The position numbers and the translations under genes were made by a program. The notes below the pieces were generated by a model. That model did no database searches, was not told where the DNA came from, and saw nothing but the letters and a program-made list of their open reading frames with translations. Below are positions 32,804 to 43,575 of a stretch of 64,000 bases of DNA, one piece after another. This DNA comes from Phytophthora quininea (lineage: Eukaryota > Oomycota > Peronosporomycetes > Peronosporales > Peronosporaceae), in contig JAAVTG010000621.1 in the NCBI GenBank assembly GCA_011947345.1, positions 1 through 64,000 on the forward strand, in the 5' to 3' direction. Positions within the stretch are counted from its first letter, which is position 1. The number at the start of each line of letters is the position of its first letter.

Positions 32804-34000
32804 TTATTCCCCTGCTCTGCGTCCTCCTCTTCTTCATCGCCCATCTCCTCGTCCTCATCGACCTGCGCAAAGGCTTCTAGCGCCAAGTTGCATTTCTCCG
32901 CAAGGACACCTAGGGCCTCGGGGACTAGCTCTTCAGCCTTGATCATTCCCACCGACTCGACGCTAAAGATGAAGTGGTCGCTTTGGCGCCCGAGTTTAAT
33001 CTTCTGGTTCCAAACAGGATCGCGAATGCAGTTTCTGCACATCGTGCACGAGCGCTCGTCCTTGACCACGGCGGTGGGCACGCCGCCCACGTCTTCAATG
33101 TCGAACAAACCCTTTTGACATTCCTCCACAAGACGCTTGGCTTCCGCGCCCACCACTTTTCCGTCAGCTCCACACGAGGCATCAGGCGGTACGACGCCGT
33201 AGCGACGGGGAAAACTTGGCGTGGTCCTTGCCCACACCCTTGCGGCAATGAGCCTCAAGCGCAATGCTCTGACCAGGACGAAGCTTTGCAATCAATATAT
33301 CCTCGTGTACAGGACGGATTGAACCGAAGCGCTCTTCTTGATTGCCTTGGGGCACCCACTCCAGATCACGTGCGTAAACTGCTCAGCATAATTTGCCAAA
33401 AGTAAAAAAATTAGCCTGCCGATCTCCAAAGCAGCCTCTGAGTTTCAAACGACGTACCCGAAGAGTGCAGCGCCTTGGTGGGGTCCTTTGGGTGTTCTGG
33501 GTCAAAGCTGCAAGTGACGTCAAGTTTGAATACGATCGTATTCTCGTCGGTGGCCTCTGCCTCCTCGTTGTCTGGGAAGGACTGGAACTCACGCGGGTCC
33601 ACGTTAAGCGGTACGAGGCCTAGGCGGTGGGCCAGCACCTCGTCCTGGATGATGGACGAGTTGTTCCAGATGTACACGTGCTCGATGGCCATCGTGGGCA
33701 CCTCTGCTAGAAGAATGCGACGCAGCGCGTTTGCGATGGCCGCATCCACACCAATGAGGTCGAACACGACTTCATCGTCCGTGAGACTCTGGATTTTGAT
33801 CTTCACCTGCCGCTTGGACTGCTCGACAAAGTTGTAGCTGCTCTCGCTTTCCACGTCAGGCTGCCAGCGACGCCACACGCAAAGGTTAATTCTTCGGCGC
33901 CAGTTTACCGCTGAAATTGCGGGCACTACTGGTGTGTGCGTACCTGGTGCGGTGCATCCTGGCCCACGCGGATCACCTTGGCGGAAGAGCTCTTGGCCAT
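32804..34000 (-). CDS. POLR1C: RNA polymerase I/III subunit RPAC1 (AC40)
   Basis: The AC40 subunit pairs with AC19 to nucleate Pol I and Pol III assembly in the nucleus. Three exons: 33944-34000 (starting [14 protein letters not shown]), 33458-33860 and 32804-33378, with GT-AG introns of 83 and 79 nt. Exon 2 has the alpha-like dimerisation motif [20 protein letters not shown] and [12 protein letters not shown]. Exon 3 has [37 protein letters not shown] and the Cys cluster [13 protein letters not shown]. The restored length of ~345 residues equals human POLR1C. Three single-base deletions break the raw frame: near 33207-33210, near 33155-33160, and near 32809 just before the stop. All fit homopolymer loss. 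The ATG at 34000 was chosen because the splice joins it in phase to conserved sequence. Confidence 0.92.
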
Positions 34001-34457
34001 GATGCTGTCTGTCTCTGTCTGCTTTGCGATTGAGTGACACCCGAACAGGCACAGACCGAGCGCCAGCCATTCGCGATCCTATCATTAATCATATCATGAC
34101 TTGTGGAAGGCTGTGGACACCACAGGAATTTGACCATGCTGATTTCGTCATGTGCAGCGCGCATGGAGCTTTTCCGCTGCGCAAGACCTCATCGTTGTTT
34201 CTGTGTGTATTTTTGTCAAGTTTTTCAATGTCCTGCCACGGATAGACCCGAGCCATCCTCCTTTATTTACGCTCTCGACGTGTCACTCACATTTCCTGCG
34301 ACTGCCTTCCTCTATTCACTCACTCGCTCTAGGAAGGAAGACAAGAGAGGCCGCCCAAACGCTTCGTTCCCTCCTCCGCCGTCTGAGACGAGCAACAGAC
34401 CCATGCCAAAACCACTGGCGCCAGTCCTACCGCTCCCTGTGCGTCCGGCGCTCGAGC
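34001..34457. other. Intergenic sequence between POLR1C and CYC1
   Basis: Both neighbours are on the minus strand, so this holds the POLR1C promoter and the CYC1 3' end. Open frames present are low-complexity and I see no gene. Confidence 0.6.
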
Positions 34458-35431
34458 TTACTTGGTGTAGGTGATTTTACGGGTCTTGAGGGGCGACCAT
34501 TTCAGGCGCTTGTAGTAGCCTGTCAGGGCGCACAGAGCCACAAGAGCAATTGTCGTCTGCATTCCCATCTTCTTCCGCTCGTCGTGCTCAGGCTCGGCAG
34601 CCCACGCGAGGAAGACTGAAACATCCTTTGCCATCTGAGACGTCGTGCACGGCGTGCCGTCCTCATACTCGATCTGGCCGTCCTGCAGCTGGCGCTCCAT
34701 AGCAATGGCACCGCCACCGAAGTACGGGTTGTAGTACAGCCCTTCTCCGAGCTCAGCGCCCTCCGGAGGGTCCACGTAGCCCGTAAGCAGTGCAAACAAG
34801 TAGTCCGGGCCGGCGTGGCGGGCCTTGGAGATCAAAGAGAGATCAGGGGAATAGCGCCGTTGTTGGCAGCGGCGGCGGCCTCGTCGTTCGCGTACGGGCG
34901 GGGAGCGGGTCTGACAGCTTGCCGGGGCGCTCGAACATCTCACCCTCGTCGTTGGGGCCATCAACGACGTCGATATCGGCGGCGATCTCCTTGAGCTCAT
35001 CCTCCGTGTGAGTCACGCCCACGAGGTTGCGGAAGCAGATGCGATCCAGGCTGTGGCAGGACGCGCACACCTCGCGGTACACCTGGTAGCCGCGACGCAC
35101 ACTGGCGTAGTCGAACGAGGACAGCGGTCCCTCGTGGTCGAAGCCGTAGTGGAGCGCCTCGATCTGGTCGCTACTGAAGGCCGTGACGCCCGTCACCACC
35201 GAGCCGCCCAGCAGAGCGCCGGCGCCCACCTGCCATGCGTTAGAGAAACACCATAGACAAAGCGTAAGCTATTGTGTGAATCGTTTTGGTGGTGCAGTCG
35301 GCGCGACTAGAAGCAGATCCGCGGCGCGTTGTTCCCACCGTCGCCATCTACTGTCTAGGTGTGCGTCAAGGCCGAGGGCGGCCGCTACGAACCTTGGCGG
35401 CGCGTTGCAGCAGCTTGGCGCGGTTCATCAT
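34458..35431 (-). CDS. CYC1: Cytochrome c1, heme subunit of complex III
   Basis: Transfers electrons from the Rieske protein to cytochrome c in the inner-membrane bc1 complex. Exon 1 (35393-35431) encodes MMNRAKLLQRAAK, a basic presequence start. A 163-nt GT-AG intron (35230-35392) joins in phase to exon 2 (34458-35229). The heme-binding motif is CASCH within YREVCASCHSLD. The axial Met lies in GGGAIAMERQLQDG, followed by YEDGTP. A C-terminal membrane helix (TTIALVALCALTGYY) and a basic tail ending TYTK anchor it. Restored length is ~270 residues. Two single-base losses in C runs (minus strand) near 34901-34905 and 34846-34849 split the raw frame. The sequence on either side is fully conserved. 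Confidence 0.95.
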
Positions 35432-35680
35432 CGTCTCTCACTCGCTCGGGAGCTTCCGTGTCTGTGTGCGTGTGAGCTCAAGCGCCGAGTCCCCCAGCCG
35501 CACAAAGCGTGCGGCCCAGAAGCCGAGGTTTTATTGTGGCAAGCTATAGCACCCGAGGTTATTTAGAGGTGACCCCCGTCTGGCCGGACCGCCAGAAAGT
35601 GCTCCACTCAATTTGCGTAAATTGCACGTATACTATTTGTGTTCGCGACCAATTCTCGATCCGACTCTACGACGCTGGCG

Positions 35681-35997
35681 ATGGTAAGAACCTGCTAACT
35701 AACACGTGCGCGTGTTTTGCCATCATTGACCGAATGCCTTCTCCTGCGTTGTGCATGTTTCTCCAGTCGGCGCTCTTCAGCCTTCAGGGACTGCTCACCG
35801 TCATCCTGCTCTTCATCTGCACCTGCACGTACATCAAGATGAAGTTCCCCACGCTCTTCGACCGCGGCCAGCTACCGGGCAAGCACGAAGGCCTGGGTGG
35901 TCTCTGCTGGAAGGCTTCGCGGATCGGCGAGCGCAAGAGCCCCTACGTGGCGGGGGCACTGGTTGTTATGGCCGTGCACACGCTCTTCTTCTCGTAG
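35681..35997 (+). CDS. TMEM167: Protein kish (TMEM167 family)
   Basis: A small two-pass Golgi membrane protein implicated in the secretory pathway. Exon 1 is the ATG alone (35681-35683), followed at once by GTAAGAAC. The 83-nt intron ends TTTCTCCAG at 35766, and exon 2 (35767-35997) begins SALFSLQGLLTVILLFICTC. This gives M-SALF..., agreeing with the MSA start of animal kish proteins. The second conserved block is LCWKASRIGERKSPYVA, followed by a second membrane helix. The protein is 77 residues (animal homologues ~72). An unspliced frame from 35509 would add unrelated residues, so the spliced model is preferred. Confidence 0.92.
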
Positions 35998-36364
35998 ATC
36001 AGAACATGTATTTCGCGAGACTCCTGTGATCTTCTCTCATTGGTTCGGCTCTTGACAATACACTGATGTATTGTCACAACGATGTCTCTGTGCTTCCTGT
36101 AATTCCTATCGAGCCAACAACAAACAGTAGAAACAAGATGACAACACACAAAGCGATTGTTGGGGTGACGTTCTTATTCGCAGATACTCATGGCCACAGC
36201 CTCTAATTTCATTGCAATGCGCGTGCACGTTCTAAAGATGCTTCGGACGGATTGCAATCTCCATCGGCCAGGTAACTGTTAACGAGCACCATGGACGCGC
36301 ACAAAGTAGTTAGAGAGAAATGAGAGCCATCGTCGATCGAGGTCCTCCGGCCGATAGGGAACGC
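35998..36364. other. Intergenic region between kish and phosphate carrier 1
   Basis: These are convergent 3' ends. No gene seen. Confidence 0.6.
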
Positions 36365-37401
36365 TTAGTGCTTCTTGGGGGCAGCGCCACCGCTCGTGCC
36401 CATGCCCATGACCGTCTTGAACGTGTCGTAGATCCACCACTGAGCACCCGTCAGCGTACCAATCATAATGATACGCGTGCCCAGACCCTTCGTAGCCAGG
36501 TTGACCAGACCAGTCTCGCTGGCGATCTGGCCAAAGCCCTTGCCCTTATTCTCAGCCTTGCCCATGAGCGACACCACCGAGTCGGCCGGGTGCGACACGA
36601 TGGCGCAAATGACACCAGCCAGGTATCCCGAAGCAAAGGTAACGCCGAGCTGCGTGCTCTTGGGGTACGAGCTCTTGGGCTCCGTGAACACGTACGTGTA
36701 GAAGGCCTCCACCACCTTCTCGAAGAAGAAGAACTTGGCCATCGTGTACGGGATCTGGCGCGACCACAGGGGCACAAGAGAACCGAACGGGAAGCGGGTC
36801 TCAGCCGAGTTGGCCTTCATGGCAGCAACAGCCGGGCCAAACTCCACGGGGAAAGTGCCAGCGGGCGACGTCTGCACCTTGACCTTGACCATCTCCATGG
36901 GGCACAGCGCCATATCGGCGAAGAACTCGGCCGAGGCCGAGCCAGCCAGGTAGATGGCACCGCGGTACTTGTAGGCGTTCTCCTCGCCAGCCATCGTCGA
37001 GTACGTGTCCTTGAAGAACTCGTAGAAGCCGAACTTGCACATGCCCTGCATGGAGTAGCCGATGGCCGTGGGCACCCAGCCCTTGAACAGCGCGCCAGCG
37101 CCCTCCTCGGCGGCGATGGTCTTAAGACCAGGCAGGAGGCCTTTGTACTTGGCAGGGTTCACCTGCATGTTGCACTTGACCACATCCAGGGGGTAATGCC
37201 CGTGTGCGTGAGGCCGCACGACAGGATGCCGCCGATCATGCACTTGCCGTAGTAGGCGTTGTCGTGGATGGGGTCGTGCGAGAGGCGAGCGTCCCACTTG
37301 GCGGCCGAGGTGGCGAGCACCGAGGCCGGGCGGGCCCTGGGAGCAGCGACCGACGGCACGGCCGGGTTCAGCGACGAGATCTGGGGGAAGAAGGCGCTCA
37401 T
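36365..37401 (-). CDS. SLC25A3: Mitochondrial phosphate carrier, copy 1
   Basis: Imports phosphate (with H+ or against OH-) across the inner membrane for ATP synthesis. Starts MSAFFPQISSLNPAV at 37401. It has three carrier repeats with signature motifs TPLDVVK, CPMEMVKVKV and HPADSVVSLMG. The phosphate-carrier segment NPAKYKGLLPGLKTIAAEEG follows the first signature. Restored length is 345 residues, the same as copy 2. One base is missing in a G run (plus strand) at 37189-37193, between HTGIT and PLDVVK; the frame is otherwise clean. It lies 229 bp from copy 2 in the same orientation and is clearly its tandem duplicate. Differences cluster in the N-terminal 35 residues. Confidence 0.95.
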
Positions 37402-37630
37402 GTCGAAGGGGAGGTCGACGGCTGGATGGCGAATGGCCGAGGGGAAACGTGCGGCGCTCGGTGCGTACGTTTCGAGCGAAGCGTTTTAGCCAATCAGCGA
37501 TTCAAATGCAAGTCAATACAATTCATTCATCGAATTGAATGCGAAATCGCAGTTTTCATGCTGCAGGCGCCTTGAACGTATCTTGGACGGATGCAGTCCT
37601 CGGGCTATCTCTAACGCGCTGCCTTGACGC

Positions 37631-38668
37631 TTAGTGCTTGGGGGCAGCGCCGCCAGTGGTGCCCATGCCCATGACCGTCTTGAACGTGTCGAAGATCCAC
37701 CACTGAGCACCCGTCAGCGTACCGATCATAAGGATACGCGTGCCCAGACCCTTCGTGGCCAAGTTCCACATGCCGGTCTCGCTCACAATTTGACCGAAGC
37801 CCTTGCCCTTGTTAGCGGGCTTGCCCATGAGCGACACCACTGAGTCGGCCGGGTGCGACACGATGGCGCAGATAATACCAGCCAAGTAACCAGACGCGAA
37901 CGTGATGCCAAGCTGCGTGCTCTTGGGGTACGAGCTCTTGGGCTCCGTGAACACGTGCGTGTAGAAGGCCTCCACCACCTTCTCGAAGAAGAAGAACTTG
38001 GCCATCGTGTACGGGATCTGGCGCGACCACAGAGGCACGATCGAGCCGAACGGGAAGCGGGTCTCCGGATTCGCCTTCATGGCAGCCACGGCCGGCGAGA
38101 GCTTGACAGGGAAGGTGCCAGCAGGCGACGTCTGCACCTTGACCTTGACCATCTCCATGGGGCACAAGAGAATGTCGGCAAAGAACTCAGCCGAGGCCGA
38201 GCCAGCCAGGTAGATGGCACCGCGGTACTTGTAGGCGTTCTCCTCGCCCGCCATGGTCGAGTACATGTCTTTGAAAACATCGTACAAGCCGAACTTGCAC
38301 ATGCCCTGCATCGAGTAGCCGATGGCGGTCGGCGCCCAGCCCTTGTACAGAGCGCCCACACCTTCCTCGGCGGCGATGGTCTTCATACCGGAGAACAGAC
38401 TTTTGTACTTGGCCGGGTTCACCTGCATGTTGCACTTGACCACATCCAACGGAGTGATGCCCGTGTGCGTGATGCCACACGACAGGATGCCGCCGATCAT
38501 GCACTTGCCGTAGAACGCGTTGTCGTGCACGGGGTCATGCGAGAGGCGCGCGTCCCACTTGGCAGCCGAGGTGGCAAGGACTGACGGACGCGCCGCGGAG
38601 GCGGCCACCGTCTTCTTGGGCATGGCAGTCGGGTTCAACGCCGAGATCTGCGGGAAGAAGGAGGTCAT
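37631..38668 (-). CDS. SLC25A3: Mitochondrial phosphate carrier, copy 2
   Basis: Intact 345-residue carrier. The start at 38668 (MTSFFPQISALNPTA) is chosen because it aligns with the start of copy 1. An upstream in-frame ATG at 38740 would add 24 residues (MSRSFAFVRGRHTQELLARK) that copy 1 lacks. These are Arg-rich and could be a presequence, so the longer form cannot be excluded. Signature motifs are TPLDVVK, CPMEMVKVKV and HPADSVVSLMG. It ends GGAAPKH. No frameshift is present. Confidence 0.96.
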   Translation of the reverse strand: MTSFFPQISALNPTAMPKKTVAASAARPSVLATSAAKWDARLSHDPVHDNAFYGKCMIGGILSCGITHTGITPLDVVKCNMQVNPAKYKSLFSGMKTIAAEEGVGALYKGWAPTAIGYSMQGMCKFGLYDVFKDMYSTMAGEENAYKYRGAIYLAGSASAEFFADILLCPMEMVKVKVQTSPAGTFPVKLSPAVAAMKANPETRFPFGSIVPLWSRQIPYTMAKFFFFEKVVEAFYTHVFTEPKSSYPKSTQLGITFASGYLAGIICAIVSHPADSVVSLMGKPANKGKGFGQIVSETGMWNLATKGLGTRILMIGTLTGAQWWIFDTFKTVMGMGTTGGAAPKH

Positions 38669-38740
38669 GGCGAAGTATGACTTGCGGGCGAGGAGTTCCT
38701 GTGTGTGGCGTCCACGGACAAAGGCGAATGACCTGGACAC

Positions 38741-39654
38741 GCACCAGCTCGCCCCATTGTCGACTCCGAGCTGGCATCGGCTTCGACCTGGACCTCAGCG
38801 CTTTATCCATCAAAACCGCCTTTCTCAGATTTACTGCAACGTTGCCGCAACATATCTGAAGATTGCGCGCACCAAGCAGAACCACTTCAAGCACATCGCC
38901 CAAGCACCAAGCTTCTCCGTATCCGATGCGCCAGTGTCCCTGTCCTCGAGGAGTACACTTGTTCATTCGATGCTCTCTACGACTCCTAATTCTGGAGCAT
39001 CATGCGTCTTCTAAAGACGCTCTTGTAGCTCAAACGACAAATGCAGCTACGAGCGATGCAGCCCCTGCAAATTAGTCAACGCCGGACCACCATTAGATCG
39101 ACGCGTTTCTTCGGCAGCAAGTGCGGTGCCAAGTCGAGCTTGCTGTTAAATGGCCCAGAATCGTGGCCTCACCATTATGGACTGGCTGTTGCCAACTTTA
39201 ACAATGCAGTCGTCGAGACCGCGTCGCTGCATACACGCACTCTGCAGCTTAAACTCAGCGGGGCGTTGCTATGAGGGCAACACTGCTTGCTGGTACAAGT
39301 AGCGGTGCACAGCGGATAAGCGCGGCTCGAGCACAGCTTGTGACACGTCTAATGTGTCGACGGGAAAGGTACGTGGCCTCGATGCTGATCGAAGGGATCG
39401 CCAAAATGGGCCAGCCCGAGAGGCCGACGATGTGGAAGCCAGCGTCGAGGTGTGTTGAGAACTTCTCTGGTGGGAAGCGAATGCCGCCAACACGATTCTC
39501 GATGCGCTGCGATGCGTTACAGCTTCGCTCATCGGTTTCGAGTGGTTTCAAACCTCGCTAAAATGACACGAGAAAAGCCGCAGCGCCTTCAGCAGCAAAC
39601 CACAACAACCTGGCAAGAGCAACGCGTTCGTCGCTGACGAAGGATTTGTCCACC
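38741..39654. other. Intergenic region, no clear gene
   Basis: About 0.9 kb between divergent genes (phosphate carrier 2 on minus, secreted protein on plus). Overlapping ~95-residue frames on both strands at 39255-39561 match nothing I know. It likely contains both promoters. Confidence 0.5.
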
Positions 39655-40515
39655 ATGAGATTGCGATCTAGTCTGCTCACCGTGTGGGTGCTAGCGGTGA
39701 TGAACGTGGCCGTTCAGGGCGTCGTTCAAACCAACATCTCCAGTATCTGCTCCCCATCGGACCCAGCGCCGCTGGTTGTGAAAGGAGCCGCCACGTACGT
39801 CTGTGTCAACGTCAACGACAAATACCGCACGCTCTTCACTCCTGTCGCCGACAAGTTCACTGTTCTGCGAATTAGCGGTTGTAAGTACTGCCTTCAATGT
39901 CTCGATAAGTATCAGTTCACTTTTGCTCATTGTGTTTAACTACGCAGCTTGGAACGACACTCTCATCGGCGCCAATCCAGCGGGGCGTTCCTCACGGTCT
40001 CCAGTTTAAAGTATCGAACCAACTACAAGCTCTACTCGTCAGCTTTGACAACGCGAATCTCCCCGTACATGACGGCCATCATATCGGTGAAGAAAGGAGT
40101 CGTACAGGGTGTGAGCTGGGATGAAGGATGCTACTTTTGCAGCGCCGACATGTGCGATTACAATCTCTACTCAACGCCCAAGGAATCGGCAGTTGGCCGA
40201 CTTGCTGGTCAAGGAAAGACGTGCTACAGTCTCGCAGCTAGCTGTTCCGGGCGCTCCAACTCGACCACGTCCAGCGCCAACGTTGGAGACAGCGCCACCG
40301 TTGGTCTCAATGGGACCAGCACCAACACCACGGCACAGTGTGATATCACGGTCTATGTGGGTTGGACTGGCACCGACAAGAACGGAGACTATCTCGGTAG
40401 CGCATCGCTTCGAATGTCCCAATTTTCAAAGTACTCCATCGGTTCGTTCTTCTCCAGCATCGGTGCTAGTCTTTCCAAGCTTGCTCCTACAAGCCACAGC
40501 GACACCCAAAGCTGA
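39655..40515 (+). CDS. Predicted secreted protein of unknown function
   Basis: ATG at 39655 gives MRLRSSLLTVWVLAVMNVAV, a clear signal peptide with cleavage likely after VQG. Exon 1 is 39655-39880. A 67-nt intron (39881-39947, GTAAGT...CGCAG) joins ISG to SWNDTLIGANPAG. Exon 2 is 39948-40515, with one G missing in the G run near 39980-39983 (between NPAG and FLTVSSLKYRTNYKLYS). The restored protein is ~264 residues. Paired cysteines occur in CYFCSADMC, CYSLAASC and AQCDITVYVGW. A Ser/Thr/Asn-rich stretch (SNSTTSSANVGD, NGTSTNTT) offers many N- and O-glycosylation sites. There is no RxLR or LxLFLAK effector motif. I recognise no family; an extracellular or cell-surface protein is likely. Confidence 0.75.
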
Positions 40516-40619
40516 GCTTCAAATACAATCTGTTGGTGACATCAAAACGTCTGAAAAAATGTTCGCGCAAGTGTTCTTCTGCAGCGCAAAAACTCTATGA
40601 GCGCTGTCACTTTAAGCTT

Positions 40620-41568
<949 letters not shown>

Positions 41569-41862
41569 CGTCTCCGAAGAAAAATGCTAAACTGAACGCT
41601 GTCCAATCACACGAGAGCAAGTAGGTCATCTGCATGGAGATCAGCAGTCATGGCGCCGTGCTATTATTTAGACAGCTTTATGCAAGACGCCGGCCTCGCT
41701 TCCACGTCCGATCGACGCAGAGGAGGCTCAGCTATGGGTCGGTGCGCATTAGCAGCAATTTGTTATGTCCCGATCATGGCATGCAATACAGCGGTCTGTG
41801 CTCCAACCGAGTGGCAGAGGTCAATTAAGACGACGCCCAACTGATCCTCCAGAAGCCCTGAT

Positions 41863-42243
41863 CTACGTGCTTTTGTCCTTGTCCCCTGGCGGTGCTTCTT
41901 CCTCGTCCTTGCGTTCTAACGCCTCCTTCGCCCGGAAAATCTTTGACTGCAGGTAGAAGGAGCCTCCCTTGGCCGGGTCGTTGGCTTCGAAGTACCGTGT
42001 AAACTGCTTCTGGATCTCCTCGGATGACGGTGCCGGTCCGCTCGTAGGGAAGTTGAGCACCTCGCGTGCCTGCTGCTTGGACATTTGGTTCTTCCGCACG
42101 ACCGACTTGGCCGCCATGGCGCCAGTGTTACCTGTGCGCGCGTTGTGGACGGCCTGCTGATACGCCTGCACGAAAGCCTTGGACACGATGCCGGCGCCCA
42201 TGACCACCACCTGCGCGATGATTCTGCCTAGAGGTCCCGACAT
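41863..42243 (-). CDS. PAM16: Mitochondrial import motor subunit Pam16/Tim16
   Basis: An intact 126-residue J-like protein that binds Pam18 and restrains its stimulation of mtHsp70 at the TIM23 import motor, on the matrix face. It begins MSGPLGRIIAQVVVMGAGIV, a hydrophobic N-terminus typical of Pam16. The J-like domain has MSKQQAREVLNF, then SSEEIQKQFTRYFEANDPAK and GGSFYLQSKIFRAKEAL. The HPD tripeptide of true J proteins is absent, as expected for Pam16. The C-terminus is acidic and then Lys-rich. No intron or frameshift. It lies upstream of IDI on the same strand. Confidence 0.95.
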   Translation of the reverse strand: MSGPLGRIIAQVVVMGAGIVSKAFVQAYQQAVHNARTGNTGAMAAKSVVRKNQMSKQQAREVLNFPTSGPAPSSEEIQKQFTRYFEANDPAKGGSFYLQSKIFRAKEALERKDEEEAPPGDKDKST

Positions 42244-42811
42244 GGCTCGCGGCTGGGAGGTGTTCCTGTTGCAACTGCTGCGCTCTTCTTGTCCGCTGGT
42301 TCAGACGAGAAGAATTTTTTAAAATGTAGCAAACTTTTGTAAAAAAATGTTACTGTCTCAAATTCTAGACCCGTTTCCGCGATGATCAAGGCGGCACCAA
42401 GTACTACACGTGGGGCTTAAGAGTGTCATCGGCATTCCAAGACGAGGCAAAACGTGTGTTCTGGGTCGCGTCGTGAGTCGAGTGAGGACGGCGCCCACAG
42501 CCAACCTGGAGGCGGACTTCCAGCGCCACGCTGCAACGTGGTGCCCTGGTCGCTCTTCCAGTGGCTGCCATAGTTGGCACGACACCTGGAGCGCCGCAAA
42601 CCCAAAGTTTCTTCAGGCCGTCTCAAAGGTCTGAAGGGCGGAGACCTGCTTGGTTGGCTCCCTGTGTATGGCGCCGTTCAGCTTGCTTTCCGGGACATTA
42701 CGAGCAGCTCCTCCTTCGCCGCCTGCGGCAGTGAGTACGGGTGGCTGCACAGTATGTACTTTCGTCGGTTCAAGCGCCCTGCCACCGTATGCAGGTGCGA
42801 CGATGCGCTGC
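42244..42811. other. Degraded sequence between PAM16 and the PPDK relic
   Basis: Short plus-strand pieces look coding (for example GGTKYYTWGLRVSSAFQDEA at about 42390-42450) but stops intervene and I cannot name the family. It may be part of the gene-fragment mosaic that follows. Confidence 0.35.
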
Positions 42812-43113
42812 CGAGCTGACGATCACAACGAAGGTGTGCCGGGATCTCAACGCCGTGGACGGGCGCCGGCGGGACGGCCTCCTGGACGAGGTGCACGAGG
42901 GCGTGCAGGTAACTTACTTGGGGTAAGACCATCAGCGCGACGCCCGCTGCTGATGCGAGTGCGTTTGGGCGCTACTACCTTGATGGACACGGTGCTCAAC
43001 TTGGGCCTGAACCACGACATTGTGTATGGCGTGGTCAAGCGAGCGCTTTGCGTTCGACTGCTACCTCCGCCTGGTGCAGTTGCACGGCGACGTGGTGCTC
43101 GAGATCCCGCACC
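42812..43113 (+). pseudogene. Pyruvate, phosphate dikinase N-terminal fragment
   Basis: Three frames give an ordered PPDK N-terminal (ATP-grasp) region: ELTITTKVCRDLN, then DGLLDEVHEGVQ, then LMRVRLGATTLMDTVLNLGL with NHDIVYGVVKRA, then RFAFDCYLRLVQLHGDVVLE. The intact family has SVRSGAA...MPGMMDTVLNLGLND there. Here the SMPGM segment and the stretch between EGVQ and LLM are eroded. The enzyme converts pyruvate to PEP. The fragment stops abruptly at EIPH and joins flavin-reductase sequence, so it is not a working gene. Confidence 0.65.
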
Positions 43114-43575
43114 TACCAGTTCAACAACCTGACCTTCGATCCCCTACGTCATGCTCAACGCCAAACAGAAGCCCTCGGGCGCGCAGAAAGACACGGCCGG
43201 AGACCACGGGCAAGTTCTGCTGGAACCTTGCGACGTGGGATCTGCGCGCAGCCGTCAACTTCACCGCCGAGCAGGTGGCTCCCGGCATGACGAGTTCGAG
43301 CGCGCCGGTCTCAAGAAGGAGATGTCTAAGCACATTGAGGGCGTTCCGATGGTGGCCGACAGCCCCGTCAAGTTCGAGTGCGAGTACTGCAGCACGCTGC
43401 GACTGCCGGGCAACCCGCCCATGGGGTCGGTCGACGTGATCATCGGCAAGGTCATCGCTCTGCACATCAAGGACGAGGTGCTGGCCGACGGCATCTTGGA
43501 CGTCAAGAAGACCAAGCCCATCACTCGCTACGGATACTACCAGTACACGGTGCACCGACCGGTGCATCTTGTAGG
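43114..43575 (+). pseudogene. Flavin-reductase-like FMN-binding domain, broken
   Basis: Begins YQFNNLTFDP, then YVMLNAKQ, then GKFCWNLATWDLRAAVNFTA, EFERAGLKKEMSKHIEGVPM, VKFECEYCSTLRLPG and MGSVDVIIGKVIALHIKDE, ending DVKKTKPITRYGYYQYTVH. This matches the split-barrel flavin-reductase/FMN-binding family, which binds FMN or FAD for oxidoreductase reactions. There are two or more frame breaks before 43290. From about 43290 on the frame is clean. There is no ATG before YQFNN because the PPDK fragment is joined there. It could be a live gene with sequencing errors and a misplaced 5' end. Confidence 0.6.

Noticed and set aside
36320..37252. Long plus-strand open frame (310 residues), with a similar one at 37853-38584
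   Set aside because: Antisense shadows of the phosphate carriers. The His/Arg-rich composition follows from reversed carrier codons, and the pattern repeats in both gene copies.
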